Of a DNA stretch of 64,000 nucleotides, positions 62,873 to 64,000 are shown piece after piece (the stretch's first letter is position 1; the number at the start of each line of letters is the position of its first letter). Under the pieces are notes generated by a model, which was not told the DNA's origin, did not search any database, and saw only the letters and a program-made list of their open reading frames with translations. Source of the stretch: Symbiodinium natans (Eukaryota > Sar > Dinophyceae > Suessiales > Symbiodiniaceae); contig CAJNDS010000219.1 of NCBI GenBank assembly GCA_905221605.1, positions 124,001-188,000 of the forward strand, read 5' to 3'. The position numbers and the translations under genes are program-made.

Positions 62873-63027
62873 ATGGTGTCGTGATCTCTGCGGCCCGATA
62901 AGCCCAAAACCCATATATACAGTTGTTTTTGAGTATTTAATCCCTGAAGCCCAAACCCTGAGCCCTAAACCCTAACCCTAGACCGTAAACCCTAAACCCT
63001 AAACCCTAAACCCTAAACCCTAAACCA

Positions 63028-63134
63028 GGTACAAGAAGCTGGTCACGTGCATGATCTTCGTTCCCGAGCTGCGCTCGGCAGTGACGGGCGACGGCTCCTT
63101 CAGCCAGGAGAAGCCACAGGAGCCTCTGCGAAGA
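63028..63134 (+). CDS. WD40-like gene, fourth exon
   Basis: From an acceptor made by the array itself (CCCTAAACCAG) the frame reads YKKLVTCMIFVPELRSAVTG then DGSFSQEKPQ. VTCMIFVPELRSAVTGDGS fits strands b and c of a WD40 blade. The exact right edge is unsettled; a GA donor after FSQ or PQ would keep the frame with the next exon. Confidence 0.6.
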
Positions 63135-63159
63135 GTACTTTTGAGTTTTTTTGGGGGGG

Positions 63160-63240
63160 TTTGGGGTTTGGGGTTCAGGGTTCAGGGTTCAGGGTTTAGG
63201 GTTTAGGGTTTAGGGTTTAGGGTTTAGGGTTTAGGGGTCT
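63160..63240. repeat. Telomere-like array (TTTAGGG, TTCAGGG)
   Basis: About eleven units downstream of the fourth exon. Confidence 0.95.
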
Positions 63241-63695
63241 AGGGGTCTAGGGCAAGTTTAGGGCTTCCGCTTTGCAATGCTCCGGGAAGCTTGCTCAAAC
63301 TTGGAGGGTGCGGCAAGCATTCGCTGGGCCGCTTAGCCTTTGAGCCTCCACCATTTGACTGCAGAGGCATCTCTTCGCGTTTAACGAACTTGTCGTCAGC
63401 CCTGGGCCCTCGTCCTATCGAAGTAAGAAGAATTTCAGGACCGATCACCCCTTGAAAGGAAGCCTCTGCCATGAGCCCCCATGAAACGCCACAAACCCCT
63501 CGAAAACCTCTGAAGCGAAAGCCTCTCCAAGGCCCATCGAAGCCCCGCAAACATTCTTCGGCCCCCGCAAAATCCAGAGAGTTTTCTCCTTTTGCGGACC
63601 CCCAAACCTCACCGGGGGGTCCAAAAGGATCTAAACCCAAACCCTAAAGGCCCAAAGGCCCTACACCCAAAAGCCTAGACCCCAAAGAACCCAAG

Positions 63696-63747
63696 GGCCG
63701 CATTGTCCTGTGGAATCCGGACAGCCTCGAGCAGCACCTGAACTCTG
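63696..63747 (+). CDS. WD40-like gene, fifth exon
   Basis: From an AACCCAAG|G acceptor the frame reads GRIVLWNPDSLEQHLNS and ends at a GTGTCT donor. GRIVLWNPDS is a typical WD40 strand d and would complete the blade begun by VTGDGS in the previous exon. Confidence 0.55.
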
Positions 63748-63813
63748 GTGTCTGAACTGGGAGAGCATGGCGAGTGCATTTCTTGTGGGGCCCTTTTTGC
63801 TGTTGCGTGCGGG

Positions 63814-64000
63814 TCGGGGGCACTCTCATGTGGGGGGTTTACGATATAGGGGGGCCCCGAAAAAAAGACCCCAAATAGTAGGGTTCCCTATGCAAATAGT
63901 AGGGTTCCCTTTGTATACGGACCCTAATTTCGGAAACCCCCATGTGGACCTTGGGAGAGAACAAGTGGCACGAATCATGGCAACGGCTGGCCGGGTGCGC
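63814..64000 (+). CDS. WD40-like gene, last exon seen, split by a TIR element
   Basis: The sequence on either side of the element joins as VGGTLMWTLGENKWHESWQR then LAGC when the element and one ATGT are removed (114 bp, a multiple of three). The window ends within it. LMWTLGENKW could be another blade strand. Confidence 0.4.
63832..63941. mobile_element. GGGGGTTT-TIR element, copy 6
   Basis: This 110-bp copy runs from GGGGGGTTTACGATAT to TTTCGGAAACCCCC with exact ATGT duplications (63828-63831 and 63942-63945). An internal unit, CAAATAGTAGGGTTCCCT, is tandemly duplicated. Confidence 0.9.

Overview
The window looks like nuclear DNA of a dinoflagellate. Four signs support this. (1) A 21-base block at 10138-10158 matches the dinoflagellate spliced leader at 20 positions and sits upstream of a decayed cDNA-like copy of a translation GTPase gene. 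(2) Arrays of the plant/dinoflagellate-type telomere heptamer TTTAGGG/CCCTAAA are scattered through the whole window. (3) Coding DNA is GC-rich and broken into short exons, with some GA or GC donor sites and AG|G acceptors. (4) One gene carries a bipartite leader followed by a twin-arginine thylakoid-type signal, as plastid lumen proteins do. No prokaryotic features, rRNA, tRNA or CRISPR array were seen. Gene density is low.

Layout. 1-4.3 kb is mostly non-coding, with one TIR element and one small exon. 4.3-8.3 kb holds candidate exons on both strands, the best being a minus-strand multi-exon gene (8268 down to 7019). 8.6-10.05 kb is an almost intron-free ferroportin-like gene split over two frames. 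10.1-11.0 kb is a spliced-leader-tagged pseudogene of an EF-1alpha/EFL GTPase. 11.0-15.9 kb is low-complexity DNA with a few candidate exons. 15.9-18.1 kb is an AT-rich satellite island bounded by the same short repeat in opposite orientations. 19.1-19.4 kb is a good exon; 20.0-21.1 kb is an AT-rich hairpin island. 22.5-26 kb holds telomere-like arrays around short exons, one of them from a PPP-type phosphatase. 28.7-32.4 kb is a segmental duplication carrying coiled-coil exons. 34.8-35.6 kb is a predicted thylakoid-lumen protein gene interrupted by one TIR element. 38-49.6 kb holds many short plus-strand exons. 49.6-52.5 kb has large telomere-like arrays around exons. 55.3-58.0 kb is a single 893-residue ORF for a secreted or membrane protein with PilJ-like sensor motifs. 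59.4-64 kb has a 90-base poly-G tract and a WD40-like multi-exon gene among telomere-like arrays.

The most notable signal is how introns seem to be made. Six copies of a ~95-130 bp element with GGGGGTTT termini, plus an unrelated 122-bp element, sit inside or at the edge of coding frames that read on when the element is removed. Separately, telomere-like arrays flank many short exons in a fixed orientation: CCCTAAA before the exon, TTTAGGG after it. Several exons therefore end exactly at a GTTTAGGG donor. Exon boundaries here were drawn by eye from reading frame and splice dinucleotides; transcript data would be needed to settle them.
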